Shown here piece by piece: positions 8,634 to 16,363 of a DNA stretch of 48,752 nt. Below the pieces are notes generated by a model, which had not been told where the DNA came from, made no database searches, and worked only from the letters and a program-made list of their open reading frames with translations. Each line of letters begins with the position of its first letter. The first letter of the stretch is position 1. Source of the stretch: Gammaproteobacteria bacterium (GTDB lineage Bacteria > Pseudomonadota > Gammaproteobacteria > Steroidobacterales > Steroidobacteraceae); the NCBI GenBank assembly GCA_024642505.1, contig JAHEAZ010000015.1:1-48752 (forward strand). The letters run 5' to 3'. The position numbers and the translations under genes are program-made.

Positions 8634-10127
8634 GTGCTGTTGTCCAGCGAGCATCCCGCGCCATCGGCGCCGCTCCTTGAGAGCGGCCTCGGACGCGAAC
8701 TGGCGCCCTACATACTGGAGCACGCGGACAAGTCCGGCTTCGCCCTCCTGCAGCATGGTCCAGCGGCGCTACTGGCGCGCGCCGTGCTGGCGGACCTCGC
8801 GACGGCAACACTGGACGTCCAGTACTACATATTCGAAAGCGACCTGACCGGCACTCTGCTGACACAGCGGATCCTTGACGCCGCCGACCGTGGTGTAAGG
8901 GTTCGCCTGCTGCTCGACGACAACAACCTGCGCGGCTCCGAGGACGGCCTGAAACTGCTGGCCGCGCACGATTCCATCGAGATCCGGGTCTTCAATCCGT
9001 ACCGCCAACGCAGGCGATGGCCCAGGCTTTTCGAGCTTGCATTCAACTTCCGTCGCCTGCAGAGGCGCATGCACAACAAGATCTTCGTGGCAGACGGAGT
9101 GACCGGCATCTTTGGCGGCCGCAACATCGGCGACAACTACTTCGAGGCACACCGCGATGCAAACTTTGCTGATTTCGATGTGCTGGTGGTGGGCGCGCTG
9201 ATCGGGGACGCGACCGCAAGCTTCGAATCGTACTGGCAACATTCGCTGGCAGTGCCGATCGGGCGACTGACTTCAACCAGGCCCGATCGGGCGAGTCTTG
9301 GCTTGCTGCGTGCCGCGCTGCAGGAACGCCTGGCGGGAGTCGAGGGCCTGGAGCAGCGCTACGAGCGCGCGCGGCTCCGCATGCTCGAGATCCTGGAGGA
9401 CCCGGACGAGGCCATGATCTGGGCCGAGGCGGAGTTCATTGCCGATGCGCCGGAAAAGCTTGAAGCCGCCGACCCGGCCACCTCGCCGGTGCTGGACCGG
9501 CTGTTCGGGCTGTGGGCCGGCGCCTGTCGTGAAGTTTTGATCGAGTCAGCGTACTTCGTCCCGCGACGGCGTGGCGCGGATTTCATCATCGCTCAGGCGC
9601 AACGCGGAGTCAGGACCAGATTGCTGACGAATTCGCTGGCGGCCAACGACGTGTCGCCCGTTCATGTGGGCTATGCCAAGTACCGACGTCGCCTGCGGAA
9701 GGCGGGCATCGAACTCTACGAGTTCAAGCGCCGGGTGACGCGAAGCCGTGAGGACATGGCGCTGACGGGTGGATCGAGCGATGCGTCGTTGCACGCCAAG
9801 GTCGCGGTATTCGACCGCCACGTCACCTGGGTCGGCAGCTTCAATCTCGACCCACGCTCAGCGGAACTCAATACCGAACTCGCCATCGTCATTCACAGCG
9901 AAGCGCTCTCCCTCCAGGCAGCCGGGATGATCGAACGGGACCTGGAACCGGATCGTGCCTGGAAAATTGACCTTGCGCCGCGGGTCAGCGGCGGCTCCCA
10001 GATCGTATGGCGGGGTCTCCGTGAGGACCGCATGGTCAGGCTCAGTCGGGAGCCAGACGCGACCCGCCGACAGCGCGCGATTGTCAGCGTACTGAAGCTC
10101 ATCCCCGGGATCGAAGGCCTGCTGTAG
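8634..10127 (+). CDS. Phospholipase D-family protein, cardiolipin synthase-like (ClsC type)
   Basis: This 497-residue protein has two HKD motifs: MHNKIFVADGVTGIFGGRN around residues 145-165, and LHAKVAVFDRHVTWVGSFNLD near residue 390. Two HKD sites in one chain form the active site of phospholipase D enzymes. The overall pattern (DVQYYIFESDLTG, DDNNLRGSEDGL, SAYFVPRR) is that of ClsC/YmdC-type cardiolipin synthases, which join phosphatidyl groups at the inner membrane. No transmembrane segment is obvious. The start is taken as GTG 8634 behind a G-rich ribosome-binding site; an out-of-frame ATG overlaps it. Only 30 bases separate it from trpA, so it may be co-transcribed. Confidence 0.85.
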   Translation: MLLSSEHPAPSAPLLESGLGRELAPYILEHADKSGFALLQHGPAALLARAVLADLATATLDVQYYIFESDLTGTLLTQRILDAADRGVRVRLLLDDNNLRGSEDGLKLLAAHDSIEIRVFNPYRQRRRWPRLFELAFNFRRLQRRMHNKIFVADGVTGIFGGRNIGDNYFEAHRDANFADFDVLVVGALIGDATASFESYWQHSLAVPIGRLTSTRPDRASLGLLRAALQERLAGVEGLEQRYERARLRMLEILEDPDEAMIWAEAEFIADAPEKLEAADPATSPVLDRLFGLWAGACREVLIESAYFVPRRRGADFIIAQAQRGVRTRLLTNSLAANDVSPVHVGYAKYRRRLRKAGIELYEFKRRVTRSREDMALTGGSSDASLHAKVAVFDRHVTWVGSFNLDPRSAELNTELAIVIHSEALSLQAAGMIERDLEPDRAWKIDLAPRVSGGSQIVWRGLREDRMVRLSREPDATRRQRAIVSVLKLIPGIEGLL

Positions 10128-10132
10128 AAGAA

Positions 10133-10180
10133 TGGGGACCGCCCCGTTCCTGGCGGCGCAGAAAACGCCACAGTCCCCTT
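10133..10180. repeat. REP-like inverted repeat between convergent genes
   Basis: The element begins with GGGGAC just after 10133 and ends with GTCCCC before a T run at 10179-10183. Inside it is a second stem, TGGCG (from 10151) with CGCCA (ending 10170). It sits between two convergent genes and could also act as a bidirectional terminator. Its GGGGAC ends are shared with the elements at 1721-1829 and 11057-11079. Confidence 0.6.
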
Positions 10181-10182
10181 TT

Positions 10183-10938
10183 TCAGGGCCGGCGGTAGAG
10201 GTGGACGAATCGGTCAGTCTTGCCACGCACCGACGGATCGAACACCAGCTTCCCGAGGTCGTCCCCGGGGTTTCGATAGCCGCCCCAGGTCTGTTCAAGC
10301 ACCAAGCCGTGGCGCTCGATGTCCGACTGGGTGAACCTCTCATCGATACGATGCAGGTCCTGTGCGGCCGAGCTGCCGGTGCCGGCCTTGGCCGCGTGGT
10401 CGACGATCAACAAGTGGCCGCCCGGTTTGAGGCTTGCCCGGACCTGTTCCAGAAAATCCGCCGCGTCGATCCGCGGCCAGCCGCTCGCGGGGTCGACGTA
10501 GTAAAGGTCGTGGTATGACATGAAGATGACCGCCAGGTCGAGGCGCTCCTTGCCTAGCTCGAGGTCGCAGGATTCGACCACATGCAATCCGATCTCACTC
10601 ATCCGGCCGTCGGCAAAGCGGGTCTTGAGACCGTCGCGCGCAAAGTTGAAGTAGCCGACGTTGTTGACCAGGTCTACGTGACCCTGCGGGCCGACTGCGC
10701 GGGCGAACAGCTCGCTCCAGTATCCCGCACCGCCGAAGATGTCGGCGACTACCTGGCCCGGGGCGATTCCCGCGAAGGCCATCAGCTCAGCCGGCTTGTC
10801 CCGAAAGTCCCTTTCACGGTCATCGCTACTGCGCTCCGGTGCGGAGACAGCTGTGGAGATGTAGCGTGGAATCTCGTCTGCCAGTGCCAGCCTGGCGACG
10901 GAAAACATGATTACCACAATCAGCGTCAGTTTCTTCAT
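10183..10938 (-). CDS. Exported SAM-dependent methyltransferase-like protein
   Basis: The protein has 251 residues. It starts MKKLTLIVVIMFSVARLALADE, a clear Sec signal peptide with likely cleavage after ALA near residue 19. The rest is a class I Rossmann methyltransferase fold: VVADIFGGAGYWSELFAR as motif I, LDLAVIFMSYHDLYY as motif IV, and LKPGGHLLIVDH as motif V/VI. This type (COG4798-like) recurs in proteobacteria without an assigned substrate. How a periplasmic protein would obtain SAM is unclear, so the catalytic role is uncertain. The ATG at 10938 is preferred over upstream starts in the same frame, because the signal peptide begins there. It is convergent with the phospholipase D gene. 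Confidence 0.8.
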   Translation of the reverse strand: MKKLTLIVVIMFSVARLALADEIPRYISTAVSAPERSSDDRERDFRDKPAELMAFAGIAPGQVVADIFGGAGYWSELFARAVGPQGHVDLVNNVGYFNFARDGLKTRFADGRMSEIGLHVVESCDLELGKERLDLAVIFMSYHDLYYVDPASGWPRIDAADFLEQVRASLKPGGHLLIVDHAAKAGTGSSAAQDLHRIDERFTQSDIERHGLVLEQTWGGYRNPGDDLGKLVFDPSVRGKTDRFVHLYRRP

Positions 10939-11056
10939 GGAATCCCCGGCTGGTCCGATTCTCGTTGACCTCCTGCCCAATATAGGATTGACCGTAGCAG
11001 TAATCGAGTGCCTGTTGCGGCTTCTGCGACGAGGCGAGCCGGTCCTGCGGCAGTCC

Positions 11057-11079
11057 GAAAAGGGGACTGTCCCTGTTTC
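11057..11079. repeat. 23-bp near-perfect palindrome with REP core
   Basis: A 23-base sequence centred on GGGACTGTCCC (11063-11073) reads almost identically on both strands, with two mismatched pairs and a central T. It lies 19 bases before the VOC gene start and about 120 bases upstream of the divergent methyltransferase gene. It could be an operator for either, or a solo member of the GGGGAC repeat family also seen at 1721-1829 and 10133-10180. Confidence 0.6.
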
Positions 11080-11097
11080 GTCGGTTAGGATGTTCAG

Positions 11098-11514
11098 GTG
11101 ATACGCGGAGTCCACCACATCAACTTTCTGGTGCGGGACCTCGATGAGGCCGTTGACCGTTACCAGCGCCTGCTTGGCGTCAGGATCGACCGGCGCGACG
11201 CACTGCCGGGCCGCGGAGTGCGCATGGCCCGCTTCCTTGCAGGCGAGACCTGGATCGTGCTGGTCCAGCCAGTTGCCGATGGCGTGCCGATGCGCCACCT
11301 GCAAAAGCACGGCGAGGGATTCTTCCTGATCTCCTATGGAGTGGACGATATCGCTGAAGCAGTCTCAAGCCTGCGGGCTGCGGGCGGATACACGACCAGC
11401 GATGAAGCGAGAACAGGGCTCGATGGATGGCGAGTCATCGATATCGCCGCGGACGAACTGAATGGGACCGTCGTGCAACTCTGCCAGGACGACACAGGGC
11501 GAGATCGGCCATGA
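11098..11514 (+). CDS. VOC-family (glyoxalase-like) protein
   Basis: This 138-residue protein opens with GVHHINFLVRDLDEAVDRYQ, the first beta-alpha unit of the vicinal oxygen chelate fold. A second half repeats the pattern (FFLISYGVDDIAEAVSSL). Members use a metal for isomerase, epimerase, lyase or dioxygenase chemistry; the spacing recalls methylmalonyl-CoA epimerases and glyoxalase I, but no specific assignment is justified. The start is GTG 11098. Its stop overlaps the ATG of the next gene. Confidence 0.8.
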   Translation: MIRGVHHINFLVRDLDEAVDRYQRLLGVRIDRRDALPGRGVRMARFLAGETWIVLVQPVADGVPMRHLQKHGEGFFLISYGVDDIAEAVSSLRAAGGYTTSDEARTGLDGWRVIDIAADELNGTVVQLCQDDTGRDRP

Positions 11515-11831
11515 AGCGTGTCTACACGGCCGAGTCGCTCGTGCAGGTCATGCATGTCAAGAACGTGCTGGCTGCCGAGGGTATTCGCGCGGAGATGCGC
11601 AATGACCGGTTGGGCAGTGTGATCGGCGAGATCCCGTTCCTGGAGACCTGGCCGCAGCTTTGGGTCGCGGAACTCGATTTTGATCGCGCGCAGGAGCTTA
11701 TCGAACAGGAGTTGCATGGTCCGGGGCTCGAGGAGCCTTCATGGAAGTGCAGGTCCTGTGGTGAGGAAGTGGAAGGACAGTTCATGGAATGCTGGAATTG
11801 CGGCGCCGAGCGGGTGCTGCCGGCGACATGA
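11511..11831 (+). CDS. DUF2007 protein with C-terminal zinc ribbon
   Basis: This 106-residue protein combines two small modules. Residues 1-70 resemble DUF2007 (putative signal-transducing, PII-like fold): VYTAESLVQVMHVKNVLAAEGI, then a short WVAELDFDRAQELIE element. Residues 77-100 contain CRSC and CWNC, four cysteines able to bind zinc. The family has no proven function. The ATG overlaps the preceding VOC stop and its own stop overlaps the following gene, so the three genes are probably translated together. Confidence 0.8.
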   Translation: MKRVYTAESLVQVMHVKNVLAAEGIRAEMRNDRLGSVIGEIPFLETWPQLWVAELDFDRAQELIEQELHGPGLEEPSWKCRSCGEEVEGQFMECWNCGAERVLPAT

Positions 11832-12532
11832 AGGGGGCCTCCGTAATCACTATCGATCCCCGTTTTCGGGGTCCGCCCGATTCGGGTAACGGCGGCTACG
11901 TCTGCGGTCTTGTCGGCGACGCGGCCGCTGTGCCGGTGGCGGTGCGCCTGAGGCGCCCACCGCCGCTGGAGATGCCGCTGACGCTGACCGAGACCGATGA
12001 CGTGCTGCGCCTGCTGAATGGCGACGAAGTCATTGCCGAGGCACGGCCCGATCCGGTGCGGCTCGACATCCCGATGCCGCCGGATCATGCCGAAGCGATC
12101 TCGGCTTCGCTCGGCTATATTGGCTTCGCGGAGCACGTTTTCCCTGGATGCTTCGTCTGCGGCCCGCGCCGCCTGGCCGGCGATGGCTTGCGAATATTCG
12201 CGGGGCCGCTGCCCGACCGGCCCCTTGTGGCTGCGCCCTGGATTCCGGATGCGACGCTCGCGGGTCATGACGGCTTCATTCGACCGGAGTTCCTGTGGGC
12301 GGCGCTCGACTGTCCCGGCTATTTCGCGACGCCGATGGCCGGGCGCATGGCCCTGCTCGGCGAACTGGCAGTAGCCATCGATCGCCGGGTCCGTCCGGGA
12401 GAGCCCTGCGTGATCCTTGGCTGGGAGCGCCATTCCAGCGGCCGCAAGCATCATGCGGGTACGGCGATCTTCGGCCGGGACGGCGAACTCGTGGCGCGGG
12501 CGAGCGCAACCTGGATCGAGCTGAACTCCTGA
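11828..12532 (+). CDS. Hotdog-fold thioesterase-like protein
   Basis: This 234-residue protein contains GCFVCGPRRLAGDGLRIF near residue 115, a variant of the CFVCG...GL motif of PaaI/THEM4-type acyl-CoA thioesterases. It also has a C-terminal GTAIFGRDGELVARASATWIEL strand set typical of the hotdog fold. An N-terminal half of similar size suggests a double-hotdog arrangement. A catalytic residue cannot be fixed by eye and the substrate is unknown. The ATG at 11828 overlaps the upstream stop (ATGA). Confidence 0.65.
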   Translation: MKGASVITIDPRFRGPPDSGNGGYVCGLVGDAAAVPVAVRLRRPPPLEMPLTLTETDDVLRLLNGDEVIAEARPDPVRLDIPMPPDHAEAISASLGYIGFAEHVFPGCFVCGPRRLAGDGLRIFAGPLPDRPLVAAPWIPDATLAGHDGFIRPEFLWAALDCPGYFATPMAGRMALLGELAVAIDRRVRPGEPCVILGWERHSSGRKHHAGTAIFGRDGELVARASATWIELNS

Positions 12533-12544
12533 CCTGGCGGCCGG

Positions 12545-12748
12545 CTACTCGCCGTCCGGATCGGGCCCTTGCCGTGTCTGCAGCTGGGCGTGGGTGTCCA
12601 GTTCGTGCGCCTTGCGGCCGCCTCGCGCGAGCGGGCCAGACTGCATGGCGCCACCAACCAGCACCCGGGCTAGCTCGACGCAGCGTGCGGCCGATGAGCG
12701 CTGGCTGCGCGGCCGGTGTGGCCAGCTCGTCCGCCGCCCCGATATCAA
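12545..12748 (-). CDS. Possible small ORF downstream of ubiB (unrecognised)
   Basis: The 269 bases between the hotdog gene and ubiB hold a minus-strand frame of up to 67 codons, from a TTG at 12748. Its C-terminal part (LARVLVGGAMQSGPLARGGR) looks protein-like, and the ORF would follow ubiB on the same strand. A second overlapping minus frame, containing FSAEQWIDIGAADELATP, looks equally plausible near the ubiB end. The region may therefore be a decayed or frameshifted gene. No family was recognised and there is no good ribosome-binding site. Low confidence. Confidence 0.2.
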   Translation of the reverse strand: MISGRRTSWPHRPRSQRSSAARCVELARVLVGGAMQSGPLARGGRKAHELDTHAQLQTRQGPDPDGE

Positions 12749-12801
12749 TCCACTGTTCAGCGCTGAAGAGAACTCCCTCAACCAGCCCGACCGAGAAATA
12801 C

Positions 12802-14445
12802 TCAGTTCCGCAGCCGCGCCAGCAGCCACCCGCCGCCGCCGATGGCGCACAGCCAGCCGAGCCAGTCGGGCGGGGTGCCGAGCGCAAGCCACACGACTCC
12901 GCCGAGGAAGAAGGCGGCGCCGGCAATGACCGAACTCCGCCTGCCCTGTTCGGTCCGCAGTTCCTCGCGCAGCGCCTCGACTGAAGAGGACTGGGTGCGC
13001 AGGCGGAAGTCGTCCTCGTAGGCGCGGCGCACAGCACGCTGCAGCACCACCGGAAGCATCTTCAGCGACTCGGCCAGGTCCGGCCAGTGGTCCCTCAGCC
13101 CCTTCGCGAAGGCCTCCGGGCCGACGCGCTCGTTCATCCACTCGCGCAATATCGGCCGCGCGGTCTTGAACAGGTCCAGCTCCGGGTACAGATCCCGCCC
13201 TAGCCCCTCGACGTTGAGCAACGTCTTCTGCAGCAGGATCAATTGCGGCTGCACAGGCATCTGGAAGCGCCGCGCCACCTCGAACAGGCGCAACAGCACC
13301 ATGCCGAAGGAAATTTCGCCAAGCGGCTTGTTGAAGATCGGCTCACAAACGGTGCGGACCGCCGCAGTCAGCTCGGAGAGCCGCGCGTTCGGTGGGATCC
13401 AGCCGCTCTCGAGGTGCAGTTCGGCGATGCGGCGCCAGTCGCGATCGAAGAATGCCAGGAAGTTGGCCGCCAGGTAGTACTGGTCGCGCGGCTCCAGCGC
13501 GCCGACGATGCCGAAATCGACGGCTGCGTACTTCGGATTGGCCGGGTCGGCTACGTCTACGAATATGTTGCCCGGGTGCATGTCGGCGTGGAAGAAATTG
13601 TGACGGAAGACCTGCGTGAAGAAGATGGTCACGCCGTTCTCGGCCAGCTTCTGGATATCGGTACCAAGCTGTCGCAGGCGCTGGATTTCGGCGATTGGCA
13701 CGCCATGGATGCGCTCCATGACCATGACATCGCGCCGGCACAGGTCCCAGTAGACTTCCGGGACGTGCAGCAATGGCGATCCGGCGAAATTGCGTTTCAA
13801 CTGCGACGCGTTGCCCGCCTCGCGCATCAGGTCGAGTTCGTCGAGAATGGTCTTCTCGTACTCCGCTACGACCTCGAGCGGGCGCAGCCGCCTGGACTCG
13901 GGCCAGTAACGTGCCGCGAGTCCCGCAAGCGAGTAGAGCACCTCGAGGTCGCGGCCGATGATCTGCCGCATGCCCGGTCGCAGTACCTTCACGACGACTT
14001 CACGGCCGTCAGTCAGCGTCGCCGCGTGCACCTGGGCGACCGAAGCAGCGGCCAGCGGCGCCTCGTCGAATGAACCGAACAGTTCGCCGATCGGGCGGCC
14101 AAGGGCAAGCTCGACCTGCGCGCGGGCTGCGGTACCGCTGAAGGGCGGCACCTGGTCCTGCAGTTTCGCGAGTTCGTCGGCGATGTCGCGGGGCAACAGG
14201 TCGCGGCGCGTGGACAGCGCCTGGCCAAACTTGATGAAGATCGGCCCGAGTTCCTCCAGCGCCAGGCGCAACCGCTCGCCACGGGTTGCACCCTTGCTGC
14301 GGGCAAACCAGGTCCAGGGAGACAGGTAGAACAGGAACCGCAGCGGGCGGTAGAGGTGCGTCGCGCGGACATAGTCGTCGAGTCCGTGGCGAACCAGCAC
14401 GCGCTGGATGCGGATCAGCCGACGTGCCACCGGCAGCGAAATCAT
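12802..14445 (-). CDS. ubiB: Ubiquinone biosynthesis regulatory kinase-like protein UbiB
   Basis: This 547-residue ABC1/ADCK-family protein has LEELGPIFIKFGQALSTR (the KxGQ motif), an Ala-rich AAASVAQVHAATL loop, VVVKVLRPG, HADMHPGNIF and AAVDFGIVG (the DFG-like metal site). Two hydrophobic helices at the extreme C-terminus (VIAGAAFFLGGVVWLALG and the WLCAIGGGGWLLA segment) anchor it to the inner membrane. UbiB is an atypical ATPase required for coenzyme Q synthesis. The ATG at 14445 overlaps the ubiJ stop. It is the last gene of the ubiE-ubiJ-ubiB set. Confidence 0.95.
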   Translation of the reverse strand: MISLPVARRLIRIQRVLVRHGLDDYVRATHLYRPLRFLFYLSPWTWFARSKGATRGERLRLALEELGPIFIKFGQALSTRRDLLPRDIADELAKLQDQVPPFSGTAARAQVELALGRPIGELFGSFDEAPLAAASVAQVHAATLTDGREVVVKVLRPGMRQIIGRDLEVLYSLAGLAARYWPESRRLRPLEVVAEYEKTILDELDLMREAGNASQLKRNFAGSPLLHVPEVYWDLCRRDVMVMERIHGVPIAEIQRLRQLGTDIQKLAENGVTIFFTQVFRHNFFHADMHPGNIFVDVADPANPKYAAVDFGIVGALEPRDQYYLAANFLAFFDRDWRRIAELHLESGWIPPNARLSELTAAVRTVCEPIFNKPLGEISFGMVLLRLFEVARRFQMPVQPQLILLQKTLLNVEGLGRDLYPELDLFKTARPILREWMNERVGPEAFAKGLRDHWPDLAESLKMLPVVLQRAVRRAYEDDFRLRTQSSSVEALREELRTEQGRRSSVIAGAAFFLGGVVWLALGTPPDWLGWLCAIGGGGWLLARLRN

Positions 14446-15059
14446 ATCTTGTTCCCGAGACGGCCTGGCTCGAGCCGCGCCAGGCGGGCCTCGAAGCGGT
14501 CGACGTCCTCGCGCAGCCGATCCACCTCCTCGAGCCAGGCGTCAACCTCGGGCCTGGCCGGCAGGTCGCGGCTTTCTTCGGTCAGGTACTCACCCATGTT
14601 GCGGGCCAGGGTGCCGAAGGCCCGCCGGCCAAAATCGAATGCCCCGCGAGCGACGCTGGCGACGTGATGAGCCGCGGCGTCGCCCGTCAGTCGCGACAGT
14701 TCCTCCTCAAAGTCCGGCCGTGCCGCCTTGAACAGCTTCTGGAATAGTTGCGCCGTCTCGGCGTCGCCGCTGATGCGGATGCTGCCCTGGCGTATGCGGT
14801 CCTCCGGCTCCGGTCCTGCCAGCGAGGCCAGCGCCAGCGGCGTGCCCTCGATGACTGCATCGGGTTCACTCTCACCGCCACCGGTGACCGAGATCGTTCC
14901 CGCCCTGGAGCTGAACCTGATACGCACTGGCGTCGGGCTTACGCGAACCTCGAGCGACCGGCCGTCGATTCTTCCCAGCAGCGCACGCGCCTGGGACGAG
15001 CCTGCAATGTTGCGGTTCAGCAGCGACTCGATCGGCTGGAACAGGGGGTCGCTGGCCAT
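14442..15059 (-). CDS. ubiJ: Ubiquinone biosynthesis accessory factor UbiJ
   Basis: This protein of about 205 residues has an N-terminal SCP2-like lipid-binding domain (VRIRFSSRAGTISV, DAVIEGTPLALASL, IRISGDAETAQ) and a C-terminal coiled coil (WLEEVDRLREDVDRFEARL). UbiJ binds CoQ intermediates within the Ubi complex. The start is ambiguous. ATG 15059 lies 4 bases after ubiE and is used here; a GTG at 15080 would add seven residues and overlap ubiE. Position between ubiE and ubiB is the usual gammaproteobacterial order. Confidence 0.9.
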   Translation of the reverse strand: MASDPLFQPIESLLNRNIAGSSQARALLGRIDGRSLEVRVSPTPVRIRFSSRAGTISVTGGGESEPDAVIEGTPLALASLAGPEPEDRIRQGSIRISGDAETAQLFQKLFKAARPDFEEELSRLTGDAAAHHVASVARGAFDFGRRAFGTLARNMGEYLTEESRDLPARPEVDAWLEEVDRLREDVDRFEARLARLEPGRLGNKI

Positions 15060-15063
15060 GGCG

Positions 15064-15825
15064 TCAGTAGGCGTAGCCACGGTGCACGGCTACGACGCCG
15101 CCCGTCAGGTTGTGCCAGCGGCAATCCTCGAATCCGGCCTGGCGCATCATGCCGGCCAGCGTTGGCTGGTCGGGGAACATGCGGATGGACTCGGCCAGGT
15201 AGCGGTAGCTGTCGGCGTCCCGTGCTACCAGCTTGCCCATCGCTGGCAGCACGCCGAAGGAATAGAGGTCGTAGAAAGGCTTCAGGCCCGCCACCGGCTG
15301 CGAGAATTCGAGCACCAGCAACTGCCCTCCCGGTCGCAGCACACGCCGCATCGAGGCGAGCGCCGCGGGCTTGTCGGTCACGTTCCGCAGTCCAAAGCCG
15401 ATGGTGATGCAGTCGAAGCTGTTGTCCGCGAACGGCAGCTTCTCCGCATTTGCCTGGACGAAGCCGACATTGCCGGTAAAGCCCTGGTCGAGCAGCCGGT
15501 CGCGGCCGCGGCTCAACATCTCCCAGTTGATGTCCGACAGTACCACCTGGCCCGAGCCACCCACCTGCCGGGCCAGTCCGGCGGCGAGGTCGCCGGTGCC
15601 GCCGGCGACGTCGAGTGCGCGCTGGCCGGACTTCAGTCCGGTCTGGCTGAGCGTGAATCGTTTCCACAACCGGTGCATGCCACCGGACATCAGGTCGTTC
15701 ATCAGGTCATAGTTGCCGGCGACCGAGTCAAACACGCTCCGCACGCGCCCGGCTTTTTCCTGGGGTGGCACCTGCTCGTAGCCGAAGTCGACTCTCGGCG
15801 GCTGCTTGTCGGCTGGGATAGTCAT
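15064..15825 (-). CDS. ubiE: Demethylmenaquinone/ubiquinone methyltransferase UbiE
   Basis: This 253-residue class I methyltransferase carries UbiE signatures: [20 protein letters not shown] near residue 28, [13 protein letters not shown] as SAM motif [17 protein letters not shown], and [12 protein letters not shown]. It performs the C-methylation step of ubiquinone (and menaquinone, if present) synthesis. Length and start match the family. The following 122 bases toward the DUF971 gene contain no recognised feature. Confidence 0.96.
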   Translation of the reverse strand: MTIPADKQPPRVDFGYEQVPPQEKAGRVRSVFDSVAGNYDLMNDLMSGGMHRLWKRFTLSQTGLKSGQRALDVAGGTGDLAAGLARQVGGSGQVVLSDINWEMLSRGRDRLLDQGFTGNVGFVQANAEKLPFADNSFDCITIGFGLRNVTDKPAALASMRRVLRPGGQLLVLEFSQPVAGLKPFYDLYSFGVLPAMGKLVARDADSYRYLAESIRMFPDQPTLAGMMRQAGFEDCRWHNLTGGVVAVHRGYAY

Positions 15826-15947
15826 GGCTGGATCGTCTGGCCTGAACCGCGGATTCTACGGGGCCGGACTGCGAAACTCACGACGGGAGGCCGCAGCGCG
15901 CTGGGAGTGGTCCGGATTCGCACCCCGGCCGGCCAAGGTGGGTGTCG

Positions 15948-16325
15948 TCAGGCCGGTGGCGGCTTGCGCTCGTAGCCGAGCTTTTCACAGCGCTCGAGGT
16001 AGCGCGCCCATTTCTCATCGTATTTGGAGCCGAGCATGTAGAGGTATGCCCAGCTGAACAGCCCGCTGTCGTGGCCGTCGTCGAACTTCAGGCAGACCGC
16101 GTAGTTGCCGACGGGCGCCACCTCCCGGATCTGGACGTTCTCCTTGGCCAGCTCCAGCTTGCCCTCGCCGGGACCGTGGCCCTGCACCTCGGCGGAGGGA
16201 GAAAAGACCCGCAGGTACTCGAACGGCAGCACGAACGACTCGCCGTCCCGGAAGTGAACCTCCAGGACGCGCGACTTGCGCCTGAGCTTCAACTCCGCCG
16301 GCGGACCGGGATCTGACATGGTCAT
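15948..16325 (-). CDS. DUF971 (GBBH-like N-terminal domain) protein
   Basis: The protein has 125 residues with the DUF971 pattern: LRRKSRVLEVHFRDGESFVL, EYLRVFSPSAEVQGHG, then NYAVCLKFDDGHDSGLFSWAYL near the C-terminus. This matches the N-terminal domain of gamma-butyrobetaine hydroxylase and many small stand-alone proteins. The stand-alone forms have no established function, though links to Fe-S biology have been proposed for the family. It lies between hslU and ubiE, a conserved position in gammaproteobacteria. Confidence 0.88.
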   Translation of the reverse strand: MTMSDPGPPAELKLRRKSRVLEVHFRDGESFVLPFEYLRVFSPSAEVQGHGPGEGKLELAKENVQIREVAPVGNYAVCLKFDDGHDSGLFSWAYLYMLGSKYDEKWARYLERCEKLGYERKPPPA

Positions 16326-16363
16326 GTTCGTGCTCCTTCCCTGGCCGTGCCCACCGGCATGGC

